Shown here: one piece after another, positions 44,531-56,800 of the stretch
How positions within the stretch are numbered: the first letter of the stretch is position 1
How the letters are laid out: the number at the start of each line of letters is the position of its first letter
Origin: Glebionis coronaria
Taxonomy: Eukaryota; Streptophyta; Magnoliopsida; Asterales; Asteraceae
Direction of reading: 5' to 3'
Length of the DNA stretch: 64,000 nt
Assembly (NCBI GenBank): GCA_025667525.1
Contig: CM046874.1
Span: 426,582,400 to 426,646,399, forward strand
Program-made: the position numbers and the translations under genes
The notes under the pieces: model-generated
The model's database searches: none
What the model was told of the DNA's origin: nothing
Seen by the model: only the letters and a program-made list of their open reading frames with translations

Positions 44531-47500
44531 TGATATGAGCTTAAACTCATATCCTTTTAATAACAAATAACCCTAAAACATGAAGCAAATACCAATTTAT
44601 TTGGCAAAAACAGTGTTATGTGGTATGTTTGTGTTTGTGTGCACTTGTGTAGGTAAAAAGATACATTTTCAAGCAAACAAGGAAAAATCAAGCTCAAATG
44701 GATGAAAAAGACAAAGAAGGATCAAAAGTGACAAGACTTTGAAGTACAAGGACCTATCTTGACAAGTTATCAAAGTTGAAGGACTAATAGTGCAAATATT
44801 GTGAAAGTCAAGATCATAAGTCAAACTTGGTCAACTATCAAGTCAACTCAGTCAAGGGTTCAAATGATCAAGAATGAAGTTCAAAGGACTAGTTTTGCCA
44901 AAGAATTGAAGATTAGAGATCAAATCATAAATCTGCCAAAGTATAGGGGCTGAAAGTGACAAGTTTACACCAAATTTGGGCTTAATCCGTGTGAAGTGTT
45001 AAATGACCAATGAGAATCAAGGAAATGAGACACAAGGATCACCAAATAAGCTGCCACATAAGCCCACTAGCGCCGCTTCACATTTAATACCATATCTGTA
45101 CAGTAAAGCGCATTTTCTCCCATTCAACCAATAGAAATGCGCCACTCCATAATCATTTTATCCACTTTTGGATATTGATCCGTGTGACCAGATGAGAGCT
45201 AACCAGAAGAAGCCACGTGTCACTTTCAAACAAGAACGAGCCCAAAACCTATTTTGAGCTACAATGCATTTCAAGCAAAGTGTTGAACATGAAATTTGCT
45301 CCATTTTGAGAGACGAATCCATACCTCATAATCAATTAAGCTGAAAGTAATTGGATCAAAAACCCCCAAATATGTTCTTGAGCCAAATTATCCAATTAGC
45401 AAGAAGATGCCACGTGGAGCTCAGAGATTGGTTCTGACACGTCACCAACCCCAACAAACTCTTCCTTCATGTCTATAAATAGCTGGATTAGACTTCATTT
45501 TCATTAGTAGCTTAATTTTGTAAAAACACCTAGTTCTACTTTTCCTTTCCCTTTTCCCTCAATCTTACCCTAGCTACTCAAGAGTCTGACAAACTCTTGA
45601 GTTAGTTAGTTAGTTACTACCCTTGTAACAACTTTGTAACCGTTTTCCATTAATAAAATTCAAATTTACTCTTTCCCGCCAAAACTGTTCTTCTCATTCC
45701 AGTTCATTTCTTGCTGCATTTGGATACTAGTGTTGCTGATAAGTGTTTGTTATGATCGATCATTGATCATAACTGACATTGGTGAAGTTTGCTAGCTGTT
45801 TGATCACAATTCAGTCATTGCATAGTTCCAATGGAGTTTTCAAGCAGAATGATGGTTTCTTGTTGATTAGATAGCAGTTATTGTTGATTGATTGATTCCT
45901 AGTGATAAGGTGGTGGTTATCACTAGGGTAAGAGAGCTCAGCGCTCCTCTTCTTCTCAAAGGAATTCTTCAATAGGTTTTAAGCTTCTTGATTTTTGTTC
46001 CACTCAACAGTTAACTGCATGCTTACTTTCTTAGAATAAACTTGATGGCTGCTTGATAAAAGTTGCTTGTTGTTGATGTTTGCTAGATTTTAGAGTGTTA
46101 GTAGTTCAAACCTGTTTGCTTGTTCTTTGATTTGGATTTAATTCTAGTTAACTGCTTTGATTTAGTCTCTTTTGTTCTTGTAATTGGTTTGTAGTTCTAG
46201 TGGAGTTTATTGAGTGCATTGAGCTCTATTACTTTTCATTTTGACCATTGAATTCAGACTGCTATAGCTTTTAAGTCAGCTTAATTCAGAACTCTAAAAG
46301 CATTTGTAAAAGTTTGTAAAAATCAGTAAAGGAGTGTTTGGGAATAGCTCAAAAATAGTTTTCAAGCATTGAGATTTGGATTTTTAAAGTTCATTTACAG
46401 TCATTGAGTGATAACAAGTTGTTTTAAGTCTTTTACAAGTCACTAAAAAGGTCAAACAGGCAAATGGCACTTGAATAGTTTGGGTCAGTTTTCATTCCGT
46501 TTTGGTCTTAAAAACTTGCCATTTTCAATTGATTAGTTCTAATTCATTACTTGATGAAATTTCACCAAATTTGTTTTCAGTCTTAGCTTACATCATAAAG
46601 AATCAGAGTCTAGAAGGATTTAATACAGTATTCAATAAGCACTTAGTAATAAGCCAAAATCAGATAAGTAGACTTAACTCAAGTTTCTGTAACTTGACAA
46701 CTGAAAATCTGTATCTCATTTTCCTCTTCATAAACTTAGCACTTTTTCTTCACAAATCCATTTAGGTAGTTGAGTTACTTGATTTTTGAGAAAATTAGCT
46801 TTTTGAAAAAAAAGCTGGTCAACGCTTGGTCAACATAAGCTCTTTTTAGCTTAATTCAGATTTAGAGCTTATTACTTGATGAAATTCGTTCTGGTTTGAT
46901 TTCCCATTCTTTAAATCAATGGCTTAATCAGTTTTAATAGAAAAATCAAGTTGTGGTTGATTAGATTTAGCTGTAGCTTATTTTGAGCTTATTAATAAGC
47001 ACTCATTTGCTTATTTCTGATTTTTAGCAAATTTCCTTGGACACACGTAGCTTATTTTGAATTTGAAACGTTTTGCAATTGGTCTCATCAAGTTTGGTTG
47101 AGTAATAAGCTCAAACGAGCTTATTTTCTTCTTTGTCCCGTTTTTGCTTAAATAGTTTTCTTTATTGCACTTTGGTCCTTTTAGTTCTGTCAGTGTTAAT
47201 TTTTGGCTAATCTTCATGTTTTTAGGGTTTGCATTGTTTTAGTCCATGGAATTTGGAAGTTGTTAAATTTCAGTTAGTATTTTGTTAATTTGTTACACTT
47301 TTGGTTAGTTTGTTATAGAATTTGTATTTTTGATCCTTTTAGTTAACAGTTTTACACTTTTAGTCCCTATAATTGTTAGAGTTTACATTTCAAGCATTTA
47401 TTGTTCATAGAATTTACAATTTCAGTCCCTTTAGTTTCAAATTTTGCATTTTAAATTTTTACTTGAATAAAAACGTGGTATTTGCAATTTGTTTTACATA

Positions 47501-47658
47501 TACGTAGGTAATATTTTTCCGTTTGGCAAGCATTTGTTGAATTAGCAATAGATTAACCAAGCAAGCTTAACAACCAAGAACAATTAAAAACCCGATATTG
47601 GTTGGACTTTCTATTAGCAAGAACTGAGAAAAAACGAACTGCATTATACTCAATTTCA
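44531..47658 (+). repeat. Athila 3' LTR
   Basis: 3128 bp, uninterrupted, from TGATATGAG to TTTCA, followed by the AGGAT duplication (47659-47663). It shows the full LTR that is split on the left. TATAAATAG at 45474-45482. About 17 substitutions against the 5' LTR by eye. Confidence 0.96.
45214..45482 (+). promoter_or_regulatory. Athila 3' LTR promoter with G-boxes
   Basis: CACGTG at 45214-45219 and 45411-45416, TGACACGTCA at 45435-45444, TATAAATAG at 45474-45482: same order and spacing as in the 5' LTR. From this LTR, transcription would read rightwards into copia-B leader sequence. Confidence 0.55.
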
Positions 47659-47683
47659 AGGATGAATGAGAATCTGAAGACAT
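47659..47683 (-). pseudogene. gag: Copia-B gag start codon fragment
   Basis: On the minus strand an ATG at 47683-47681 opens a short Ser-rich frame that runs into the AGGAT duplication at 47659-47663 and is in frame with the gag sequence at 19991. The Athila insertion thus separated about eight N-terminal codons from the rest of gag by 27.7 kb. Identified by position between the copia primer site and the duplication, and by frame continuity. Confidence 0.75.
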
Positions 47684-47741
47684 GATTGATGTTGATTGTG
47701 AGAGATGTTTTGTTCTTGGTTTAATCAAAGTTTCTCAACAA

Positions 47742-47753
47742 GCTCTAATACCA
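47742..47753 (-). other. Primer-site-like sequence beside internal copia LTR
   Basis: Minus strand TGGTATTAGAGC, one base different from the iMet site TGGTATCAGAGC, two bases inside the LTR at 47756-48289. It is the primer site that directly precedes copia-B gag. Confidence 0.7.
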
Positions 47754-47755
47754 CT

Positions 47756-48289
47756 TGTTGAATCCATGATCGTTAGATTCAAACAGTCGAAACCGTTTAT
47801 CTAGGATAACCATTATTTATATGATGAATCATAGCGGAATAGAACAATGATTAGAATAAGATGTTTATCAAGACGAATAATTCCCAAAGGGTTTGTATTA
47901 TTGATGATTAACACAAACCACTCTAGGCATGTATACATTGAATCCCATGCCTAAAGATCAAAGACTCTGTAGGTTACATTTTAGTAGTGTGAAAGAATAA
48001 ATAAAACCTACGGTCTAGTGTTCCTTTTATAACATAAGGAAACCTAGATTACATGGAAACTAAATATTATATTAATGAATAAATCAAAACAGAAATATTC
48101 ATACTTATCACTACTTGACCAAATCTCCATATTTTTAGTTATGGCAGGGGAAATATCACAACAAGGGAAAGTAACATAGCAGGGGGGATCTTCTTTGAAT
48201 TTCCTCCACCAGCTTGAACTCTTTCCTAATGCCATATTTGGTCCTTCTAGTTTCCATGGTGATTTGACTCATCAACTTTTGACCCAACA
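47756..48289 (-). repeat. Third, diverged copia LTR inside copia-B leader
   Basis: A 534-bp sequence starting TGTTGAATCC and ending ACCCAACA (plus strand), with an internal TATA box (TATAAAAGG, complement of 48023-48031) and the copia motif CAGGGGAA. Its ends and layout match those of the outer copia-B LTRs, but the body sequence is largely different. It has a primer site on its gag side and a purine tract (minus AGGGGAAGAT) on the other, so both flanks look like element interior. Confidence 0.75.
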
Positions 48290-50047
48290 ATCTTCCCCTA
48301 GTTGATGATGTCAAAACACTTCCCCTTAAGCATACAACACCAAAGATCAATAGGCTGAACATTCTCTGTAGACACTTCCCCTTTTTGACATGATCAAATA
48401 GGGGTCTTGTATGTAAACAACCTTGATCTCAACCACTACTAACCAATACCATACTTCTAACCCAAGCATTCCACCTTTTAAAATACCCTCCATGAAGCAT
48501 AGGGACCAGATCCTAATAAAAATGATTTTGAGCAGTAGATACTTACATTAGTTATAGTAATATCAATGAGTAGTAGCATAAATCTTCACTTCAGTGTCAT
48601 ATGTGAATGACTAACACTTTAGCTTCCTCTTAAATTGTGCTAGTCATTTATGAATCTTCTAATTCAGTAGGCTATGTATAATGATCATGAAGAAAAATAA
48701 TTATAAAAATCTTGATGCTGAAGTAGAATACCCAACCTCGTGTTCCATGTATTGTACTAACCATGTGACTCCGAAACTCACGTCTATAATGAGTAGGCCC
48801 CAAAACTCACGGAAATAATGAGTAGAAGCCTCGTGATAAAATGAGTCCTTACCCCTGTAAATGAGACACATACAATAGCGAATACCAGCATAGAGCATCT
48901 TAAGAATGATCTCGTACCCAACTACCTTTTTATCAAGTCTTTATCACAACTTAAAAACACCTACAAGTTATCTTTAAGCCCTGTTAAGTTGAAGATATAA
49001 TAGAACACCAATCCGCGAAAATTTACCTCAAACATCAATATCGTCACAAAAATTATTCTTCACAATCATGAAAATAAATCAAGCCTTTATACCATTATAC
49101 CAATTGCTGTGAATATACCAAACACCAAAACATTGTTGTCCCAAAACTTATATCTGATAGCAGAGGGAACTTTCAAAAACAGTGGGAATCTATTAATGAA
49201 AGCAGGGGGGTCTATTGAAGGCAGGGGGATCGTAGCAGAGGGAACTTTTAATGAAAGCAGGGGAACATTTTCAAAAGCAGGGGGAACTTTTTAATGCCCC
49301 TGTTTTTGTTATTAGCTGTGCCAAACCCACACATAGTGGGAATGAATTTATAAAAGAAAAATAACAAAAATAGATAGAACTAAAATTACCTTTACTGTTA
49401 AAACGTACCACTGTTTCGTGCAGATACCTTTACCACAACTGCTATACAGAGCTAACTCTTAAATATTGTTGTCATCACGTGTATATGATTCTGTCCCATC
49501 ATTCTTGATGGATCCCACATGATAACAATACAAAAACCATATAAGTGACTCATGTCCCTTTCCTATCATATTGTAATTGAATCAAATGTGAACACACAAA
49601 GTGGACCACAAATGAGACAAAATAACCAATCGTACCCCTTGGCACATAAATCTTCACGTGTAGGACTGTTTTATATGGGCACTCGTCTTTGACTTTTTAA
49701 TGATAAACTAATGTCTTTATCACACCAAAACACGCATCATCAACAATAATTAATACCAATAACAGTCAAAATAAAAGTACATGACCACATCTTTCATTTA
49801 TCACAACACATATTTAATTCACAAGTCCTTCTCATTCGCCTCCTCATATGCTACTTCAATAATTAAAACATGAGATCTGATAGGCTTTTTCTTTATGTCA
49901 CGACTATATACAAGAAAAAGACATTCACTCCTTTGAATTATTAGCAGCAGCACAAAATTAATTACCTAGGATTTCAACATAGACCCTAGATCTTCACAGC
50001 AACAACACGAAAAACATCTTCATTCTACTAGATATCTAGAGCTACCC
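48290..50047 (-). other. Copia-B leader, non-coding
   Basis: 1.76 kb between the third LTR and the outer primer site. It starts with a polypurine-like tract (48290-48299, minus sense AGGGGAAGAT). It includes three similar units of about 31 bp around 48770, 48801 and 48831 (sharing AACTCACG and ATAATGAGTAG) and a dense cluster of AGCAGGGG-type motifs at 49155-49290. No coding region is recognised. It may be a remnant of the interior of another copia copy. Confidence 0.5.
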
Positions 50048-50059
50048 GCTCTGATACCA
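50048..50059 (-). other. Copia-B outer primer-binding site
   Basis: Minus strand TGGTATCAGAGC two bases inside the outer 5' LTR, complementary to the initiator methionine tRNA end. Confidence 0.9.
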
Positions 50060-50061
50060 CT

Positions 50062-50582
50062 TGTTGATCCCAAACTCAGATCTTAAACCTTAGCTTGTTT
50101 AAGGGTTGTGATAGAGAGAGTAGAATCAATCTAACACTAGAGAAACTTTGCAATACAAAGTAACTAAACAAGATGCGGAATGTAGTGTTTAGCACAAGAA
50201 CAAATGTTTAAGGAAAACGTTAAACTTTAATATATCATAGATATACGGATACCCGATAGTGGTATTAGGGTTACAAAAACCTTAAAGTATGAAATGAAAG
50301 ATAATAGAGAAAGACACACTTTGCATGATAACCTAGTGGGTCCTTTTATAGTACAAGGAATCACGTACAAGATCACTACTAAGAAACTTGGAAAGTATCT
50401 TGGAGTAGTAACTGAAAAGCGTTATAATCTATTCCAAGTTTATCTCTAGCAGAAGGGTCTTCGAATTCATCAGGGGAACTAATCCCCCTGCCTTTGTTAT
50501 CTAGCAGGGGGAACTTGCTCTAGCAGGGGAAACTCTGACCAACTAGCAGGGGTAACTAATACACTTATATTTATTCCCAACA
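50062..50582 (-). repeat. Copia-B 5' LTR
   Basis: 521-bp partner of 8943-9462, TGTTGATCCC to TTCCCAACA, followed by the CAGAT duplication (50583-50587). TATA box complement of 50342-50350. Contains AGCAGGGGAA at 50522. About 26 differences from its partner by eye. Confidence 0.95.
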
Positions 50583-50587
50583 CAGAT

Positions 50588-51025
50588 TTTACCAAATTCT
50601 AGTAGGCGTCAAGCTGGGAGTGTTATTGCCAAGATGGTGATTTTTGCTAGTGCGTGTTACATTTGGCAGGAGAGAAACTGGAGGTTGTTTCGGAATGCTA
50701 AACGATCTCCGTCTCAAGTGGTAGAGATTATTAAAGCTTCGATTAGGCTTAAGCTGTTAACTTGTAGATTTAAGAAATCACAAGTTGGAAGGAAGTTTAT
50801 TTGTCTATGGGAGCTCCCGGTTTCTATTGATGTCTAAGGAATTGGTTTTCTCTTGTGTAGTGTTTTCGTTTTGTTTGAAACCACGAGGGTTTGTCTCGTT
50901 TGGTGTTGAATGTTCAAGCTCAGTCTTGAGGTTAATGTGGTACTTCTACCACATTCCGTTGGATTGTAATGTTTTTTGGTGTAATATATTTTACCGGGGT
51001 TGTTAAACCCTTTTACCCAAAAAAA
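50588..51025 (+). pseudogene. LINE ORF2 end and 3' UTR
   Basis: 50634-50837 encodes IFASACYIWQERNWRLFRNA and SPSQVVEIIKASIRLKLLTC, the usual C-terminal end of plant L1 ORF2, in continuation of 6559-8937. The stop at 50835-50837 is followed by a 3' UTR of about 180 bp ending in a short A run (51019-51025). The ORF2 sequence is thus interrupted only by copia-B at this point. Confidence 0.85.
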
Positions 51026-51152
51026 GAAAGTCTCCACTCCCATAGATAAAGAGCATCCTTTGGGAATAAAAATGTCAAGTAAAGCCTATTGATGTCAAAA
51101 CATATAGGTCCATGATTGGATCTCTCATGTATCTTACAGCTTCAAGACCTGA
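51026..51152 (+). pseudogene. pol: Copia-A pol, RT-RNase H bridge
   Basis: AAAGTCTCCACTCCCATAGA and following bases match the copia-B stretch around [12 protein letters not shown] and YRSMIGSLVYLTATRP. It continues the RT broken at 6520 and ends at gypsy-C; its last five bases, CCTGA, are duplicated at 61123-61127. Confidence 0.85.
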
Positions 51153-52509
51153 TGTGACAACCCTGGTTTTGAGGTTCGTCACTTAGTTTTATTTTGTGCT
51201 AGTTACGTGTCTTTACGTGTTTATGTGCTAATTGGTGTGTATAGATTGTGGTTTGGATATCGTTTCCGGTACGGGGTACCTTGTGAGTGAAACGATGTGT
51301 GATGATTTCATGTTCATGAGTTCACATGGTAGTGACTATGAAGTGAAATAGTGTTATTTAGTTGTTTTACGTATACGTATATGTATTATAGAAAATCGTA
51401 TTTTTACGATTTACGGTTTAGCATTTTGAGGTCTCGGAAGAGGTATTTAGTCACGGGAATACTTTTCGGGATGGTTTTAAGTCATTTAGGATTTATTTAT
51501 AAAGTTTATTTCAAATTTTGAGATTTTTTTTAAAAAGTGTATATTTTACGACTTTTACGGTAAAACGCGTAAAAATTGACTAGATTTACGGTTTTGAGGT
51601 TTTGGAGGTTTTAGGAGCTGAAATAAATTAAGGTAAATTAAGGTATTGTTAATAACATAATATTAAACAATAAAAAGAAAAAAAAAACGAAATTTAATGG
51701 ATATGGAAAGGGTATAGACGGTTGGAAAAGAAAAAAAAAGGAAAAAAGGAAAAAAGGAGAAAAAAGAAACATTGTATTGGGCTAGGATTAGTATGGTAAT
51801 TATATAAAGACTTTTATTAACTAAAAACACATCATAATCCCATGGAGATCAAGCTTAGGTCGAATTTAATGGAGAATATTAGGGTTCTTCAAAAAATTTT
51901 GGGGTTTTCATAAATCAAAGATAAATATTCAAACCCCTTTTTAATTTAATTGTTTTTATGTTTTGTTTAATCATCTTATGATGGAATTAGGTTAGGGTTT
52001 AATTTAAAAATAGTAAATTAATGTTATAATAATGAGGTTATAATGATTACATAAGTTAGGGTTTGTAATTAGTGGGGTTAGGATTAATTAATTAGTTTAA
52101 TTTGATTAAACACGTTTTTAAAAACTGGGCAAAATTTTGAGTCAATTGTTTTGATCATATTAGGAGTTCTACAAACTTTTATTTTGCGATCCAAGTATCC
52201 CTGAAAAGGTAATTTAAGTGGCTTTCCAATGCAAGAAACTATAACTAAATTGGAGGTCGGGAAGTGGGTCAAAAAAAGGTTACAACAGTCGGAGGTCAAA
52301 TCAGTTTTGAATTCAGCCTGTTTTCTTTTTAAGTTTTGGGTTGTTTGGGGTACTTAGAGTTGCATTGAGATCTTCTAACGAACATGAGAGATGGTTTATA
52401 TATTATAGTAAGTATCTGCACTTGGGCTAAGGTTGTGGTTTAGGGTAAGACTCCCTAATCCTAACAAACTTTTTGTAAGTTTAAAATCAGTAAATCTGGA
52501 GTGACAAAA

Positions 52510-52577
<68 letters not shown>

Positions 52578-53807
52578 GGGTCTTAACAGTAGCTTTAAGG
52601 TTAAGGCAAGTGGGAGATGTTAGCTAACATATGTAAGGGCATAAATATTCCATTTACAGAGATCATGGATGTGTTTAGGTGGGTGTTTGGCTTATAGTTT
52701 AGAGACCTAAAACTGGGACTGTTTTTGATAAAATGTTAACGGGATGTGTTATGAAGTAAAACGAGTTAACGGCTTTATAGAGGGGTGTAATGAGATTCTT
52801 AGAGCATATATATGAGTTATATATATGGGATAAGGTTAGATGTCCATCATAGGTTGATGAGCCAATTTAGTGTTTGATCATGTTTTGATTATGTGTTTTT
52901 GGTTGTTAGCTTTTTGCTAGTGCGCGGATGTTTGGGGAAGCTCAATCAGGTGAGTTTCATAGTCCCATGTTTATTATTGATTTTGACTTCCAGATGGGAT
53001 GGAAGAGACACTGTGTTGAGTTATTTTCTAAATTGATGTTGTGAATGTTTTTGTGATTTGAGATGGACTTGTGTGTACATTATGTGATTAACTGCTATGT
53101 GATTCTTGATTGTGTATGATTTGGATCGGGGGACACGTGCCGTCTCAGTTATTGTGGTTTGAAAAGGTAGTGGCCTTATGGTTTGACAAGGTAGTGGCCT
53201 TGTGGTTTGACAAGGTAGTGGCCTTGGGATAGGTACATAGTGTGATCATCTATGGTACCATGTTGTTTCGCAAGGTAGGAGCCTTGGATTTTAGTTTGGA
53301 ATGATTGATCTTGAATGCTAGTTGTTAATACATATTTGTAGCACATTTTCCATATGTTATTGTGTTGATGGTTGTTATTCATAGCTTGTAACTGATTTAG
53401 CGTTGGAGTCTAAACCTATGACTCTCACCAACTTTATGTTGACGTGTTTTAGTGTCTCTTTCAGGTGAGAATGTGGTTAAGCTTGAGGATAGAAGTGGCT
53501 AGACTTGGATGCCTTAGGATTGCATATAGAAGGAGATCCCCGTTCCTTCTTAGCGTTGTTTGTTCATTTATCTAGTGATACTGTTGGCACCTATAAGTTT
53601 GTTTGTTTGTGTTATTTGTTTGTCTTGGGTAAGAGGTAGGACTGTTACCTACTTACCTAGAATCCTGCATTGTTGAGATATTGTCATGACATTTGTGTCA
53701 ACATTTTATGACATTTCTTATATCATTTAGTTATCTCTATAGACACGCTATTGTTCTGATGATATCCATACGTCGTACCCCATATTCCGCCATGGTGGGG
53801 TGTGACA
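51153..53807 (+). repeat. Gypsy-C 5' LTR
   Basis: 2655 bp. TATATAAAG at 51801-51809 is a plausible TATA box. (AT)32 at 52512-52575. A 24-bp unit around AAGGTAGTGGCCTT repeats three times at 53154-53228. No coding content. Confidence 0.94.
52512..52575. repeat. (AT)32 microsatellite
   Basis: 64 bp of pure AT repeat in the 5' LTR of gypsy-C, homologous to the longer repeat at 59676. Confidence 0.98.
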
Positions 53808-53810
53808 GAA

Positions 53811-53822
53811 TGGTATCAGAGC
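53811..53822 (+). other. Gypsy-C primer-binding site (iMet tRNA type)
   Basis: TGGTATCAGAGC three bases after the 5' LTR. The following AGGTTATAGAGAATTAGGTT resembles the bases next to the Tekay primer site, supporting relatedness. Confidence 0.92.
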
Positions 53823-56800
53823 CAGGTTATAGAGAATTAGGTTGCCTAGTCGCGTAGCCTAGTCTATAGCTTAAGGGTCCCTGCATATAGGCGTCATAGG
53901 AGTATGTGTGCATTTTACATAAATTGATGTGTTGGGATGTTATTTATTGCTATGTTTTGACTAGTATGAATTGAACCATAGTAAGTTCATACTTAGCCAC
54001 ATGTTATTTTCTTTTCGGGTTGTGACTAGTGCGGGTTGAACCATAATCGTCCACGCTAGTCATTGTCGTATTTTGCTTAAATTGTACATTATAGTACATA
54101 ATTTGGCACATGGTAGTTTCTATCTTTTGTCGAGTTATTTTACATACATGAGGTATGTTATTTTTCTTTTGATGTTTAGGTTATGTTCCCTAAGAATCGT
54201 GTGGTGGTTCGAGTTACTAGGAGTACATGGGTAGGAAGGATTTTAAGCTGTTTCCACTCTTATGGGCGACATGACTTATATCTGATTATGTTTTCGTTTT
54301 GGATTTAGTCTATGTTGTTTTAGCTAGACTATGGATTCCGGTATTCCAAGAGTTTTACTATGTTATTTTAATAGATGGGGTTTTGGACCTATTTGGTTAT
54401 GTGGTTATGAGTTTATGTGAGTAGATGGATTTATGTGTTATATGTTGTATTGATTCTTATAAGTGTCATCATTGGAGGGTGTGCATTGGGGAAAGGGTAA
54501 TTGTATAAGTATGGTGGCCTACATAGTTATACAAGTACCACAACTTCAATGGGTTCTCAAGTATGATTACATGAAAGAGGGTTATTACATGCTTGTATAT
54601 GATGAGATGTGGATTTTGGGTATATTTATAATATATGGGTATATGTAACGGCTGCCTACGATATGGCTATTTTTTTAGTGTGTTATATGTTTTGAGTTAT
54701 AGTTGTGTTATGTGATTATAAGGTCACACGATATGGGTTGGTTTTGGTAATGGGTTTTGTGCCTTGTTGTGGCATGGTGAGATGGTGAGATGGGGATTAC
54801 TCGTATGGAAAAACGAGTGTATGACGCGATTGGTTGATCTGATATGTATAGTAACGAGTATGTTCTGGGTGATTTAATAGGTATATATATGCGGATGTAT
54901 ATATACTACTATGTGTTAAGTTATGGTATATGGTCGTTCACTAGTTATTATAACTTGAACGTACCTTGTGTTTGCTCGTGTTTTATGGTGCTGAAGTTTA
55001 ATGGAGTTCCAACGACGTTTTGAATCTTTTGAAGTGTGTCTGGTAGCGTATTCTTTGAGTTTCGTATTTCCCGTGTACGTTTTAAAATGGTGTTCTTGGT
55101 TTTAAGTCTATTGAAATAACTTGGGATTTCTTTTGAGATAATGAAATCTATTGTGTTGGGTCTTACATTTCTTTTGGTCGGTATATATTGAGAAAAAGGG
55201 GGACTTGGAAATCTATTATAGGGTTAGATAGTTGGTTGTATTCGGTAAAATAAGGGTAAGGTGTTGGAGTCGTGTTTGAAACAAGATGTAACATAAGATT
55301 TCTTTTTAATCAACACTTATTTATTTCAAATTCTAAAGGACTTTAGTTAAAATAAAGCGAAGTAAAATTTCTTTCTACTTACATAGTTTTTATAATTGGG
55401 TTTAACCGATTCACGTCATTTATAATTATTAATACAAGGTTAAATTGAGTTTATGAAGATTTCACATACAATTTTATCTTTCATTAATATAAAACTGTTT
55501 TGGTCATAACTTGTTCGTTTTTAGAGCTTTTTAAGTGATTCAAAAGCCAAAAAGATTTGTACTCGGAACGTAGTTTTCAAATATTCAGAATGTATAGTCA
55601 TGGGAAGTCAGTGGACTGGTCAAAGTTTTTGTACAAGTGTCGGGTTAAAGGTTGAGTTTTGAATAGTAGTTTATTTTTTTATGATTTGGGATGCACGGGA
55701 TACCTAGTTTTGAGTTTAGTTTTGAGTTCGTCAAGAGGGTTGTTTGTAGATTGTTTGAGTCACATAGATGTGGGAGGTAATAATAAAAAAAAGATATATA
55801 TTCTTTTGTAAAAGTCGATCTTTTGCACGGTTTAAATAATATGTCGTGGGGCGTAATATGTTTGGTTGACATTGGGTGTTTCTTGGATTATTTTTCGTTG
55901 TCATGGGTCATTTTGAATTGATACACGTTTTGGGTTTGAGTTTTCTTTTGAGTCTCATGGTTTTTGACTTGTTTTAACTGGTGCACGTGAAATGTCGTTA
56001 GTTATCCGTGGGTTTGATTCGTTGATCGTATCTAATGGATTCAGGATGTAGTTTTGGTTTCGTATTGTTCGGGAGCGTTGAGGTAGTCATATGAAAGACT
56101 TGGTCGCGCCTACACGCTTAAGTAGGTGACCAAGAGAGAACGGTCGGAATACCCTTAGAGGGGAGGAAAGAGGTTCGTAGACGAACTAATGTGGTCATGA
56201 GGTCTATTAGGAGTGCCAAGGGAGATGAATAGGAATTTATTCGTATTGCCGCTAAGAGAGGGTGCAATGAGGACATAGTTGAAACTGTAGGATGTTATAT
56301 GAACGCTTTGGGTTTACGGTTATGCATTTGGCTTCGCCAAAGCACTAGCGGATTACATGGAGTCAATGAAGCGAGTGTGCATGAACATATATAAATGAGT
56401 TGTCATCGGGAGCATCGACGACATCTTGATCTACTCAAAGTCTAAGAAGGAGAGTGAGGCGAAGTATTTGTTGGTTTTGGAGTGGAATTATACGTGAGAT
56501 TTTCAAGTGTGAGTTTTAGTATTAAGTCTACCATGATGAGTAGTTAGAGATGATGGCATATCATGGAACCAGCAAGGGGCGAAGTGAAGAAGGATGAGGA
56601 AGCATTTTGGAGGCTGAAGAGGTGGATTGGATAGTGAGCCGATCTTGGCATTATCGGAAGGACTGGATGAATTCGTGAAGCATGACGATACGTGGAGCAA
56701 GGACTTGTACGCGTACGAGGACGACAAAGAAAGGCGATCGCTTATACGTTACAGGAACGGAAGATTTGGAAGAACTGGATAGACTTAGTTAGTGGAGCTG

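Larger units (their letters stand above)
19992..47658 (+). mobile_element. Athila-type Ty3/gypsy element
   Basis: LTRs of about 3.13 kb (5': 19992-20428 plus 33340-36031, split by the Tekay element; 3': 44531-47658) start TGATATGAG and end TTTCA. The duplication AGGAT flanks it (19987-19991 and 47659-47663). Next to the 5' LTR is a tRNA-Asp-type primer site, next to the 3' LTR a purine tract. Pol order is PR-RT-RH-INT, and the protease and RT motifs are of the Athila type. By eye about 17 substitutions and one indel separate the LTRs (about 0.5%), so it is young but older than its Tekay insert. No env-like ORF is seen after pol. Confidence 0.95.
8943..50582 (-). mobile_element. Copia-B: Ty1/copia element with accessory ORF
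   Basis: The element is bounded by related LTRs (8943-9462 and 50062-50582) starting TGTTG and ending CCAACA on the plus strand, and by the 5-bp duplication CAGAT (8938-8942, 50583-50587). In element orientation (minus) the order is 5' LTR, iMet-type primer site, leader with a further LTR, gag, protease, integrase, RT, RNase H, spacer, accessory ORF, polypurine tract, 3' LTR. The LTRs differ at roughly 26 of 520 positions by eye, so it is the oldest of the three nested LTR elements. An Athila element of 27.7 kb, itself carrying a Tekay element, interrupts gag. Frameshifts and stops affect every coding part. Confidence 0.95.
6521..51025 (+). mobile_element. 5'-truncated LINE (L1-type), split by copia-B
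   Basis: LINE sequence occupies 6521-8937 and 50588-51025; the two parts join across copia-B with the duplicated CAGAT. The left part starts inside ORF2, just after where the endonuclease domain would end, so ORF1 and the endonuclease are missing. This is the usual 5' truncation of LINEs. The right part holds the end of ORF2, a 3' UTR and a short A run (51019-51025). The insertion lies in copia-A RT. Compared with copia-B, some 10-15 bp of copia-A are missing at the site and no clear target duplication is seen. Confidence 0.85.

Noticed and set aside
54463..54648. 61-codon frame in the gypsy-C interior as a gag remnant
   Set aside because: No gag or zinc-knuckle motif is visible; it is within the length expected by chance.
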